The position numbers and the translations under genes are program-made. A stretch of 9,629 bases of DNA. It comes from an uncultured Lentisphaeria bacterium. GTDB taxonomy: Bacteria; Verrucomicrobiota; Lentisphaeria; JABSQK01; CAJWLW01. The notes below the pieces were generated by a model, which was not told where the DNA came from, made no database searches, and was given only the letters and a program-made list of their open reading frames with translations. Where the stretch lies: assembly GCA_913042885.1 (NCBI GenBank), contig CAJWLW010000181.1, positions 1-9,629 on the forward strand, given 5' to 3'. Position 1 is the stretch's first letter. Each line of letters starts with the position of its first letter. Of this stretch, positions 1 to 8,100 are shown one piece after another.

Positions 1-494
1 TCCTCCAGCTCGGGGTCGGGGTCCATGCCGTACATTTCGGCCATCGCCAGCGTTGCCAACGCCTGCTGGTACATCGGGCCCGAGCTGGCGGTGCGCTCCG
101 GAACAAAGACTCCGGCATCATTCTGTGAACGCAGGATAAACCGCTTGCCTTTCTCCAGCACGTCGGCATACGGCCCGCGGCCCGGCACATGACCTCGTCC
201 CATAAAGGCAAGCAGCGCCATGGCGTTTGGCGCGTTGTTGCCGTCGAAGGCACCGTCGTCCCGCTGTTGATTGGCCAGGTACGCCAGTGCTTTATCCACA
301 GCAGCACGAACGCGTTCGATGTGCCGGGTATCACTGAGGATCTCGGCGGTGGCGGCCTTCGCCGGTGCCCCCTGCGCGTCGGGAACTTCAGGTGTCGCCT
401 GCGCAGCTACCTCAATCGCCCCGAGGACGGAGAAGAAAACGGCGATCCGTGCGGCCGCAAATAGGATGTCAGGGAGTGTCGTCAATTTATTCAT
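1..494 (-). CDS. Squalene-cyclase/prenyltransferase-repeat secreted protein, N-terminal part (3' end outside the window)
   Basis: The reading frame runs from ATG at 494-492 off the left edge, giving 164 visible codons without a stop. Seen: residues 1-33 look like a signal peptide, with basic residues up to Arg16, a hydrophobic run 17-31 and an AQA/T cleavage-like site after residue 33. The mature part begins with a low-complexity Ala/Pro stretch. It then shows helical repeats typical of the alpha/alpha-toroid terpene cyclase/prenyltransferase superfamily, such as YLANQQRDDGAF, followed by a second helix pair ending near MYGMDPDPEL. Family knowledge: planctomycetes carry many secreted squalene-cyclase-like repeat proteins of unknown function, often near MoxR/BatA clusters. 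The catalytic DXDD region would lie in the missing part, so true cyclase activity cannot be judged. The start is chosen because it opens the signal peptide. GTG (500), TTG (515) and GTG (560) are in-frame alternatives, and none has a good ribosome binding site. It lies 108 bp after the aldolase-toroid gene. Confidence 0.75.
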   Translation of the reverse strand, partial: MNKLTTLPDILFAAARIAVFFSVLGAIEVAAQATPEVPDAQGAPAKAATAEILSDTRHIERVRAAVDKALAYLANQQRDDGAFDGNNAPNAMALLAFMGRGHVPGRGPYADVLEKGKRFILRSQNDAGVFVPERTASSGPMYQQALATLAMAEMYGMDPDPELE

Positions 495-602
495 CCGCAC
501 TGTGCAAAATTTCAAGATGTGATACCATAGCCGTAAAATCTCCCAAGCGGTAGAATTCACTATTCCGAACTGATCAAGTCGGTGCCGCAGCACACGTCGC
601 CC
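495..602. other. Intergenic spacer between aldolase-toroid gene and squalene-cyclase-like gene
   Basis: This 108-bp spacer is more AT-rich than its surroundings. It holds a 4-bp-stem perfect inverted repeat (GTGC-CGCA-GCAC, 582-593) just after the aldolase-toroid stop codon, too weak and without a T tract to call a terminator. I see no convincing -35/-10 pair and no strong Shine-Dalgarno sequence before the ATG at 494. The two genes could be cotranscribed, or a non-sigma70 promoter may lie here. Confidence 0.4.
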
Positions 603-2432
603 TCATCTGTTCACGCCGACCCCTTCCAACGCCTGCAGCGTTCGCCTAATCCACAGGGCGAACTGGGGACCGATATTAACCAACGCCTCCCAACGCTCCG
701 GTGGATAGCTTGGCCAGAGCTCAGGATAGGTGAAGGCGGCATCCGGTTGCTGCAGGCTGACGATGTAGTCGGCGAACCTGCAAGCGTGATTCAGGTAGTC
801 GGCCTCGCCGGTGACGGCGTGCAGCGTCGTGGCCGCCCAGCACATTTTGTGGCTGAGCGTGTTCGTCCACAGATCCGTTGCCCGGGTGATGGTGTCATTG
901 TATAAGTTCACGGCAGCATCCAGATAGTTGCTGTCACCGGTGGCACCGTAGACATGTACCAGTGCTTCGACGATCAGTCCAACCTTGTAATAGTGCTGTT
1001 TCGGCTGGTCCCATCGCAGTATCGTGGTCGCCGCAACTTGATCGGCCTGCGTCTGCATGCCATCCGGTTCGGACCACCCGGTGCAAAACTGCCGCTCCGG
1101 CTCCGGCTGAAGCCGACACAGGTTCAGCAGATAATCGCCTCCCCTGGCAGCCGCTTCCGTACGCCCTCCCTGGGCGAGCGCGAGAATGCTCATGGTCGTG
1201 CTGTCGAGGTCGATCGCGCCACGTTGATTCTCGCGCTCATCGGTGCCGGCAAAGAACCCGCCCGAAGATGGATCCTGGAAGCCGCCAATGGAATCCAGCA
1301 ACTGCCGGCTCAGTTGGAGTTTCTCTGCCCTGAGCGCGGCCCATGCCAGCCAGCTCGGGACGTAGGCGATCATCTGATCCCGGTTCGGCTTCTGCCGCAG
1401 GCTGCCGTCGCCGTCAATGAAGTTCTGCTCGACATGACCAAGCGCCCGATGCGTCCAATCAGGGCGTCCACAGTGAACGCCATAAACGGACAGGGCGAAA
1501 TATCCATCTGCCGAAGTCTCCGTCTTCCAACCCCCGTTCCCTTCGCGCAGTTGGTTCTCGATCCATTGGTCGAATCGTTGTAAACATGAACGGTACGCGG
1601 CGACCCGCCGCTGATGGCCCGAAGAGGCGTCGGGAGTGCTTTCGCCACCCTGCGCGGCCCGACCTTCACGCAGTTGTCCGGCGCGGTCATTGACAGCGCC
1701 AACCAGGTCGATCCGGGTCATGGCCTGGTCGCCGGCGAAGCCGATTATGTCAAAGCCGGCCTTCTGCGCATCGTTGAAGGCACCGCTGAGTATGGCCGCC
1801 ATTTTATCGTGTCTGCGGCAGGCAGCCATGACCCGCTCGACTGCTTCCAGGAAAGGTTCATACGACCACAAATCCTTGCCGCGCCAACCGCAACTCAGAC
1901 TAAGATCTTCGGGCCCCAAAAGGACGCCGCTGACACCATCGACGGCGACAATTGCCTCCACCTGTTCGAGCCCCTTGGCGGATTCGATTTGCGGCAACAG
2001 CAGCATCCGTTCGTTCGCCGTGTCCGGTTCGAGCGCGTACATCACGGCTCGGATGCTGCCGGCCGAAGAACGGTCTCCCAGCGGCGGGAAGTATGCGGCG
2101 CGGACCAGCGACTCCGCCTGCTCAGCTGACTCGACCAGGGGGACAATCATTCCTGTGAACCCGGCATCCAGGGACTGTTGAATCCAGTAGACGCTGTGGT
2201 CGGGCAGTCGTACCAGGGGGGTAACGTCGGGATCGGCCGCCTGAATGGCCCGCAGAATGGCGGTACTGTCCCCGGAACTAACCTGGGCGTGTTGCAGCTC
2301 TACAGCGACGAAGTCCAGCTCGGTACCGTTGACGATCAACTCGGCAAGTGACGGCGAGTTCAAGCCGAAAAATATTCCGACCCCAAGCCGGGATTCGGCA
2401 ATACATCGGTGGAGGCGCGTGCAGTGTTCCAT
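603..2432 (-). CDS. HpcH/HpaI-type aldolase fused to a C-terminal alpha/alpha-toroid domain
   Basis: A 609-residue fusion protein. Residues 1-255 match the HpcH/HpaI aldolase/citrate lyase family (class II pyruvate aldolases such as 4-hydroxy-2-oxoheptane-1,7-dioate aldolase; usual length about 250-270). Visible active-site residues are His48 in ELQHAQ, Arg75 in PLVRLPD, the substrate-loop motif YFPPLGDRS (114-122), and metal ligands Glu150 (LPQIES) and Asp176 (GPEDLS). All appear intact, so metal-dependent retro-aldol cleavage or condensation of a 2-oxo-3-deoxy acid with pyruvate is plausible; the real substrate is unknown. A hydrophilic linker (256-273) leads to about 335 residues of paired helices, for example IVEALVHVYGATGDSNYLDA and AATTLHAVTGEADYLNHA. 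These resemble six-hairpin glycosidase or terpenoid-cyclase toroids, but I cannot assign a family. There is no signal peptide or membrane helix, so it is likely cytosolic. The start fits the aldolase N-terminus, and an in-frame TGA lies four codons upstream. Confidence 0.85.
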   Translation of the reverse strand: MEHCTRLHRCIAESRLGVGIFFGLNSPSLAELIVNGTELDFVAVELQHAQVSSGDSTAILRAIQAADPDVTPLVRLPDHSVYWIQQSLDAGFTGMIVPLVESAEQAESLVRAAYFPPLGDRSSAGSIRAVMYALEPDTANERMLLLPQIESAKGLEQVEAIVAVDGVSGVLLGPEDLSLSCGWRGKDLWSYEPFLEAVERVMAACRRHDKMAAILSGAFNDAQKAGFDIIGFAGDQAMTRIDLVGAVNDRAGQLREGRAAQGGESTPDASSGHQRRVAAYRSCLQRFDQWIENQLREGNGGWKTETSADGYFALSVYGVHCGRPDWTHRALGHVEQNFIDGDGSLRQKPNRDQMIAYVPSWLAWAALRAEKLQLSRQLLDSIGGFQDPSSGGFFAGTDERENQRGAIDLDSTTMSILALAQGGRTEAAARGGDYLLNLCRLQPEPERQFCTGWSEPDGMQTQADQVAATTILRWDQPKQHYYKVGLIVEALVHVYGATGDSNYLDAAVNLYNDTITRATDLWTNTLSHKMCWAATTLHAVTGEADYLNHACRFADYIVSLQQPDAAFTYPELWPSYPPERWEALVNIGPQFALWIRRTLQALEGVGVNR

Positions 2433-2446
2433 TGAGATTTCTCAAT
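2431..2446 (-). promoter_or_regulatory. Perfect dyad overlapping the aldolase-toroid start codon
   Basis: ATTGAGATTTCTCAAT is a perfect 7-bp inverted repeat with a 2-bp centre. As RNA it would form about a 6-bp stem with a 4-nt loop. It lies between the Shine-Dalgarno sequence AAGGAG (2454-2449) and the ATG at 2432-2430, and includes the first two bases of that ATG. The spacing from Shine-Dalgarno to ATG is 16 nt in linear form, longer than the usual optimum, and would be shortened if the hairpin forms. It could equally be a protein-binding operator. Function is inferred. Confidence 0.4.
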
Positions 2447-2484
2447 TACTCCTTGCAGATTTCAGTCTTCGCCATACTACTCAT
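2446..2484 (-). CDS. Possible 12-codon leader peptide ahead of the aldolase-toroid gene
   Basis: ATG at 2484-2482 opens a short frame, MSSMAKTEICKE, that ends in TAA at 2448-2446. Its last two codons (AAG GAG) are themselves the Shine-Dalgarno sequence of the aldolase-toroid gene, and its stop codon touches the dyad covering that gene's start. The arrangement suits translational coupling or leader-controlled initiation. The leader has no strong ribosome binding site of its own, and an ORF this short can arise by chance, so this is a tentative call. Confidence 0.25.
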   Translation of the reverse strand: MSSMAKTEICKE

Positions 2485-2512
2485 CCGATTGTCGACGCTT
2501 AACTGCTAAACT

Positions 2513-2537
2513 TTGACGTATGGAACCCGTTCGTCAA
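2513..2537. promoter_or_regulatory. Candidate operator: TTGACG / CGTCAA inverted repeat
   Basis: Perfect 6-bp half sites at 2513-2518 and 2532-2537 are separated by 13 bp in the spacer before the aldolase-toroid gene. The minus-strand copy reads TTGACG and could be a -35 element, but the hexamer 17 bp downstream (AAAGTT) is a poor -10. A two-fold regulator site is the alternative. Weak evidence only. Confidence 0.25.
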
Positions 2538-2640
2538 TGGGGCGACGTGAAACGCCGGGACCAATGCCGTCGCGATATGAGATCAATCCTTCTCTTATCC
2601 GTGGAATTCCATTGCGAATGAACCGATTGCGATCGGGCGC

Positions 2641-5034
2641 TCAGGGCAGTCCCATAATTCGCCGGATGCCGACGTCGATGGCGTAGGTCAGAACAAGGAT
2701 GACCAGGGTCAACCAGTTGTCCCAGACCGTTGCCTCGTGGTGCAGTTGCTGCTGATCGTTCTCGCCGGTCAACTGCTCCGGGATGCTGCCGAGTTCCGCC
2801 AAGCCCATGACCCGGCCGCCGCTGGCGCTGGCAAGGAACTCCAGCATCTTGCGGTTGACATCTGGATGCCGCAGTTCCTCGGGGGCGATCAAGACCCGAA
2901 TCTTCGCCTCCACCTTGTCGCTGCCTTCCGGTTGATAGGTCAGCCGGTGGACACCAACCGATTCGGGCGTGAATCTGCCGGTGTAGCGACCTGCCTTCGC
3001 ATTGTCGGCGACGACTTCGACGGTTTCCGGACCATCGGGGCTGTGAATTGTGACGAGTCGAACACGAGCAACCTCCGGCGAACCGTCCTGTTTGAATGCC
3101 ATCAGTTCGATTGCAGCCTCCTCGCCGGGTTGCGCGCGAACCGGGCGAACTTCGATCCAGCTGTTGCGGCCGGTCGCCACGTCGCGGCGGGCGAGGAAGC
3201 GCAGCGCCTGGCCCCAGAACTTGTAGAAGTAGCGGTCGCCGACATTCTCGCGCCAGAGCCAGGTCGAGTCCGTCCCGACAAACATGACCTTACCCTCCCC
3301 GGCATAGTGATAAGCGATCAGCGGCATCTTGCCATAGCGTGTTTCAACACTGGCGTTCCAGGCCAACACCGTGGCGCCGGCGGCCGGACGTTCGACGGCG
3401 GCACACCAGTAAAACGGTGGAATCCCCGCCCAGACCTTTAGATTACGCCCGGGATCGTCGTACAAGCGCATGGTCTCGTGAATTTCTCCATCGGCCGTGA
3501 GTTCCAGACGGTAGGGATTATAGACCGGCGCCTCGTTCCCCGAGCGCGTCACGTCCAGCTTAACCGGGAGCAGATCCCGAATTGTCGAACCGTACTGATG
3601 CGGCATCGTCTGCGTACCGGCCGCAACGAGCAGGCCGACGCCTTCGTCCCGCACCGCCGCAGCGAGCATATCTCTCAGGTCATCGTTCAGCAGTTCACGG
3701 GAAACATCACCGAGTACGATCGTGTGATACTCGGCGAACTCCTCGGGCGTGCGCGGCAGAGCTGTGAGCTGCTTGTCGAAATCCATTCGACGCCACTCGG
3801 TTTCAACCACGATATCCGGCAACTCTCCAGCGCGTCCGGTCAGTCCGGTGTCGCGACGCACAGCGTTCTTGAGAAACCGAAAATCCCAGCGCGGTGAACC
3901 GTCGATTATAAGGATGCGCAGCTTGTCGTTGCTGACACGGACAAACGCCGTGTCGGTGTTGTTGGCAAGTAACTCTTCGTCTTCCTCGGGCAAGGCCGGC
4001 AGGTTGACAGCGAGGTAATGCGAGCCGGCGCGTTTGGCTTCGAAGGTCAGTACGACTTGGCGCTGTTCGGCGTCACTTACCCTGACCTCCTGGCTGTCGA
4101 GCAACTCATCACCGTCCTTGAGTTCGATGGTGATCGTGCGACCATCGAATCCTTGAGAGGCAAGTGTGGCATGCACCTGCACAGTGTCCCCGACAGCGAC
4201 AAGGCCGGAGGTATAAACGTCGACCAGCGCGACATCCTGTACCGGCTGGACGGAGCCGAGCGGCACAACGAACAGTGGCGCCTTGGCGGCCGCGGCGGCT
4301 CGGGCAGCCTGTGCCGGAGAACTGCCGCCGGTGTTTTGGCCGTCCGTCAACAGCAGCATACCGGCCATTGGCCGGCCGGCGCTTTCCTCGAGGATATGCA
4401 GAATCGCATCGCCAATGCAGGACGCCGAGCCGCTGACAGCGTCCTCTTTCAGTGGTTCCGTCGTGGTGAGATCGAACGGCAGCAGCGTGCACGAGCGATT
4501 GAAGGTGTAATACCGCAGATCATATGTCTCGCCCACCGGCTCGAGCAGTGTCGTTGCGGCATGCCTGACGAGTCGTGCCGCCAGTTCTGCACGTCCGATG
4601 CGGTTCATGGCCTTGCGAGTGTCGGCACCGACGGCTGATTCGGACTGTACCAGGCCGGCAGCGGCGGCGATCCGGCCAAGCTCGTCGTCTGACTCGAACG
4701 GCCCTGCTGACAACTGCATGCTCTGCGAGCGGTCGAACATTACAGCAAAAATTGGTTTTCGATCGATTCTGTGATCGAGCTTCAGGTACGGACCGGCAAG
4801 TACGATGACCAGCATCAGCAGCACAATCGTACGCGTCGTCGTGAGGGCAATATGGAACTTTTGCGGAACGGTGCTGAGGTTGCGACGCTGGCGGCGGTAT
4901 ATAAAAACACCGGCGGGTGCCAGCAGCAGCAAGCCGACCCAGAAGATGGCCGGCCGCTGAAAGGCCAGGTGCACATTGTCGAGGTGCTCGACAATGTCAT
5001 CCGCCACGCCGATCGATTTGAGAAAGAGTTTCAT
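2641..5034 (-). CDS. Membrane-anchored VWA domain protein with glutamine-amidotransferase-like domain (Bat-type cluster)
   Basis: A 797-residue protein. Two hydrophobic helices (about 29-46 and 67-84) flank a basic loop (YRRQRRN) and a third lies at about 772-788, followed by RR. By the positive-inside rule the large middle part faces the periplasm. Residues 94-260 form a von Willebrand factor A domain with a MIDAS-type Asp101-x-Ser103-x-Ser105 and the strand LLLTDGQ (Asp231). Residues 270-368 look like a beta-sandwich. Residues 371-617 look like a class I glutamine-amidotransferase-like fold (LRILIIDGSPRWDFRFLKN; GKVMFVGTDSTWLW) without an evident catalytic Cys, so probably non-enzymatic. 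Residues 625-716 are another beta-rich stretch. This architecture is typical of proteins encoded beside MoxR ATPase, DUF58 and BatA genes; the cluster's role is poorly defined and may involve metal-dependent protein assembly or envelope stress. ATG 5034 is the first start after an in-frame TAA at 5094-5092 and has no good Shine-Dalgarno sequence. It follows the DUF4175-like gene by 121 bp. Confidence 0.9.
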   Translation of the reverse strand: MKLFLKSIGVADDIVEHLDNVHLAFQRPAIFWVGLLLLAPAGVFIYRRQRRNLSTVPQKFHIALTTTRTIVLLMLVIVLAGPYLKLDHRIDRKPIFAVMFDRSQSMQLSAGPFESDDELGRIAAAAGLVQSESAVGADTRKAMNRIGRAELAARLVRHAATTLLEPVGETYDLRYYTFNRSCTLLPFDLTTTEPLKEDAVSGSASCIGDAILHILEESAGRPMAGMLLLTDGQNTGGSSPAQAARAAAAAKAPLFVVPLGSVQPVQDVALVDVYTSGLVAVGDTVQVHATLASQGFDGRTITIELKDGDELLDSQEVRVSDAEQRQVVLTFEAKRAGSHYLAVNLPALPEEDEELLANNTDTAFVRVSNDKLRILIIDGSPRWDFRFLKNAVRRDTGLTGRAGELPDIVVETEWRRMDFDKQLTALPRTPEEFAEYHTIVLGDVSRELLNDDLRDMLAAAVRDEGVGLLVAAGTQTMPHQYGSTIRDLLPVKLDVTRSGNEAPVYNPYRLELTADGEIHETMRLYDDPGRNLKVWAGIPPFYWCAAVERPAAGATVLAWNASVETRYGKMPLIAYHYAGEGKVMFVGTDSTWLWRENVGDRYFYKFWGQALRFLARRDVATGRNSWIEVRPVRAQPGEEAAIELMAFKQDGSPEVARVRLVTIHSPDGPETVEVVADNAKAGRYTGRFTPESVGVHRLTYQPEGSDKVEAKIRVLIAPEELRHPDVNRKMLEFLASASGGRVMGLAELGSIPEQLTGENDQQQLHHEATVWDNWLTLVILVLTYAIDVGIRRIMGLP

Positions 5035-5155
5035 AGAATTGCGATGGTGTGCAGGAGTCTTGGAGCGGTGCAGTCTTGGAATGGTGTAATCTTACGCGTT
5101 TACCAATCTTTCCTCCTGCATCACTCCAATGATCCGTCCCCTCTTATTTTTCCTC
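5035..5155. other. Spacer between DUF4175-like and VWA genes
   Basis: It contains a full-strength Shine-Dalgarno sequence (AGGAGGA, minus strand 5117-5111). Four bases later comes TTG at 5106-5104, in the same frame as the VWA gene but stopped by TAA after four codons. Two adjacent imperfect 16-bp repeats follow, then the VWA start at 5034. I see no T-tract terminator after the DUF4175-like stop codon, so cotranscription is likely. Confidence 0.45.
5057..5088. repeat. Imperfect tandem repeat, two 16-bp units
   Basis: GTCTTGGAGCGGTGCA (5057-5072) is followed directly by GTCTTGGAATGGTGTA (5073-5088), 13 of 16 bases identical. It lies 23-54 bp upstream of the VWA start codon. It could be a duplicated regulatory site or a slippage product; no known motif is recognised. 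Confidence 0.5.
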
Positions 5156-8100
5156 TCACTGGTCCACCTGGACGCGGGTGAGGCGTTGGAAGTAGTCGCG
5201 GATGAAGGACCGATAGCCTTCCGGCCCTTCCTCCCGCAGGCCCTGCAGCATCTGCTCGCGTTGGCGCGGCTGCATCTTCATAATGACTGTACGGGCGTTG
5301 AGGTCCAGGCTGATAAGCCCGGTCAAAATGTCCGCCATACTTTCGCCTTCGATAGGCTCCGACAACTGCGCGAGCGGGTCTCCCATGGCGCCGGGCTTCG
5401 GCGGGCGACGCTTATCGCCTTGCTCCAGGCGCTGCAACATCCCCTTCGCCTGCTGCATGGCTTCAGAATTCATCATAGCCGCCAGCTCCTGCATTGCTTC
5501 GAGTGAATTCGCTTCCTCGCCCAGAGCGTCGATCATTTCTTCCACCGACTGCTGATCTGATTCGACTGCCTTCTGGGCCAGATCCAGTTCCTGCACTTTC
5601 TCGAATTGGCGTGAGCGCATTTTGTTTTTTTCCGGGTCTGAGTTTTCAGCCTTTTCCAACTCTTCGCGGATATCGTCCTCGAACCGCGGGTCAAGCTTGG
5701 GCTTCGGCCCGCCAAGCGCCGGCAGAAAAATTTCCGGCTCGAGCTCTTCGTCGTCCGGTGATCCATCCTTGTCTTTCGTTTCTTCTGTTGTGTCGCTGTT
5801 GGGGGTGTCCTTTTCGGCGGGAGGTACCAGGTATTCCTCCTGCTCGGGGTTATACGGGCGTTCCGGAAAAAGCGGCTCGTCACGCAACGGATTCAAAAGC
5901 TCTTGGACGTCTTCGATCTTCTCATCGATCTCGTTTTCGAGTTCCGTCTGATCCTCTGCCAAGCTGTCGCGCAGGCGGTCGGACAGCTCCTTCTCGTTGT
6001 CGGCGATCAGCTCTTCCTGCACCCCCTTGAGGATTTCAAGGTCATGCGCCAGTTCGTCCATGAACTCTTTGAGGTCCTCGAGCGCGCGCGCCGCGGCGTC
6101 GGCATCCTGAGACATGAGGTCCTCCCGCAACTCGGCCAAAGCATCCTCCAGATCATCGCGGCTGTCGGTCTGCGCCTTGGCCAGAGCCTCCATGCGATCC
6201 TTCACGGCGTCGAGATTCTCCTGCACCTGCTCACTCTGGCGCTCGATGTCCTCGATCTTTGCTTCAGGTTCGCGAAGCATCTCACTGAGCGCGGTCATCG
6301 GATCGACCGCCATTTCACCGAACGCCTGCTGCACGAGTTCCTGCTGCCGGGCGATTTCAGGCGGCAGAAAATCTATCTCGGGTGATTGTTCAGTCAGTTT
6401 CTTCAGTTCCTCAGCCAGAGCTTTGACCAGCTCGACATTGCTGTCTTCGCGATTGGCCAGTTCGGTCAGCTCATGCCGCAACTTCTGGTCATGGAATTCG
6501 GTGTTTTCTGCAGGATCGGTCTTCTTTTTCTCCGCCGCCAGGTCCACCACGGCTTCATGAATCTTCTCCTGTTCATCCAGCAGCGTCTCCAGCTTGTCAC
6601 GGAAAGTTTCCGTTTCTTTCTCGTACACGTCGAAGACCTGATCGGCAGCCTGTGCGTCATCAGCAACAATACGGATTGAGTGCACAGGACTTACCGCGCT
6701 TTGATTTTTTCGGTCGCGCGCTTCCAGGCGGAACCTGAGCGTCTCGCCGATAGCCGCGTTCTCCTCAAGCAGGTTGAGAATGATCGCTCCGGAAGCGCTA
6801 CGTCGCGTCGTGTCATAGGTCTTCACCACACGGCTATCGAACGGTTCGTTCTCATCCTTCTGCACTTGCAGAACAATTGTATCAAGCCCGAAATCGTCGT
6901 AGGCCGAGAAATGAATCGCAACACCCACCGGCGCGCTGACGACAAGGTCGATACCAGGCTGATCAACGGAGATTTGCGGCGGGTTGTCCAGGAGTGCCGT
7001 TATTCTGCCTTCCTGGGCGCGCTGATTGGGATGGTTCAGCCGATTTCTCAACTCGACCCGATAGTATCCGTTACGAAGAAGCGGGAAGGTGCCGCTCCAT
7101 TGGGAGCGCTCACTATTACCGGACAAGGGTGCGAGCGGGAACCAGCCGGCGACGACCAGTTCACGGTCGAGCTGCGGGTCGGCGGGCAACACGCCGGCGG
7201 CACCCCAGAAACAGCCAGTCGGTAGTTTCTTCGGGATCTTTTTGCCTTCGGGCGGGGGGTGACCTGTAGCGGTCTCCACAAACGTCCAGACGCCGGGTAC
7301 GTAGTCCTTCGCATAGCTGCGCAGGTGCTGGATGATAACGCCTTCTTCGTTGAATTGATAATTGTCCTGTCCTGTCGCGGCCGGGATATAAACTGACACG
7401 CTGCCCTTCTGGTTTTCCGGCAATGCCGCGAGCTCATTCCCTGCCATATCGTAGAATTCGATCCGCTGCCCCTCGTGGCGTGCAACGACATCCACGGCTC
7501 GCATGCCGAGCACCGATGGCCGCGCCAGCCCGCCGAAAACAGTGAAGCGGATACCGCTCAGGCGCTTGTTCTCGAGGCCAACCAACTCAGGTGTCACTTC
7601 AAGGCGGGTCAGTTTGCCGGATTGCGGCAGTGCCCCCATGAACCGGCGACTGGCTGTGTCCGACTGGCCCCGGGCGATGCTGTCAGCCCCCCAATAGGCT
7701 CGATGCTCCCAGCTTTCGCCATCGTGCCATTCAACCATGATCGTTTCGGGCTGGCGCCAGGGCACCAGGAATACATCGGTAAACAGCGCATCGCCTCGAC
7801 GTATTTCGAAGCCCTGCTTGGCCTTGTCAAAACCATGACCGTGCGCACCCTCGACCGACGTTGCCCCGTGCAGGCGACGACTTGTCAAGGTCTCGTCCCA
7901 GAGCCAGTCGCTCTCGAATTCAACCCCCTCAGGGGGGGCATCGTTGAACCAGAAACGTTCCAAACCGAGCCGTCGCAGCTGCAGCATCTGTATCTGCCCC
8001 TCGACCGCGTCGCCTTCAACATCGACGACGACTTCAGCGATACTGCGGCGCGGGCCAGTGACGTGTGGGACATTCGGCGCGCCGACAACTGGTGCACCCG

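Noticed and set aside
292..300. Another exact TTATCCACA DnaA box
   Set aside because: It is isolated inside the squalene-cyclase-like coding region and explained by its codons. It also shows that single exact boxes do occur by chance here.
189..464. Plus-strand open frame of 91 codons near the left edge
   Set aside because: The opposite strand encodes a signal peptide and squalene-cyclase-like repeats, which is far stronger evidence.
582..593. GTGC-CGCA-GCAC hairpin after the aldolase-toroid stop codon as a terminator
   Set aside because: Four-base-pair stem without a U tract; too weak.
954..2181. Several plus-strand open frames of 170-210 codons opposite the aldolase-toroid gene
   Set aside because: They mirror a minus-strand gene with clear family motifs, overlap each other, and show no domain of their own.
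2623..2636. CCGAT-TGCG-ATCGG hairpin directly after the VWA stop codon as a terminator
   Set aside because: The stem is only 5 bp and no U tract follows on the transcribed strand, so intrinsic termination is not supported.
4018..4638. 206-codon plus-strand open frame opposite the VWA gene
   Set aside because: Antisense shadow of the VWA domain coding region with no independent evidence.
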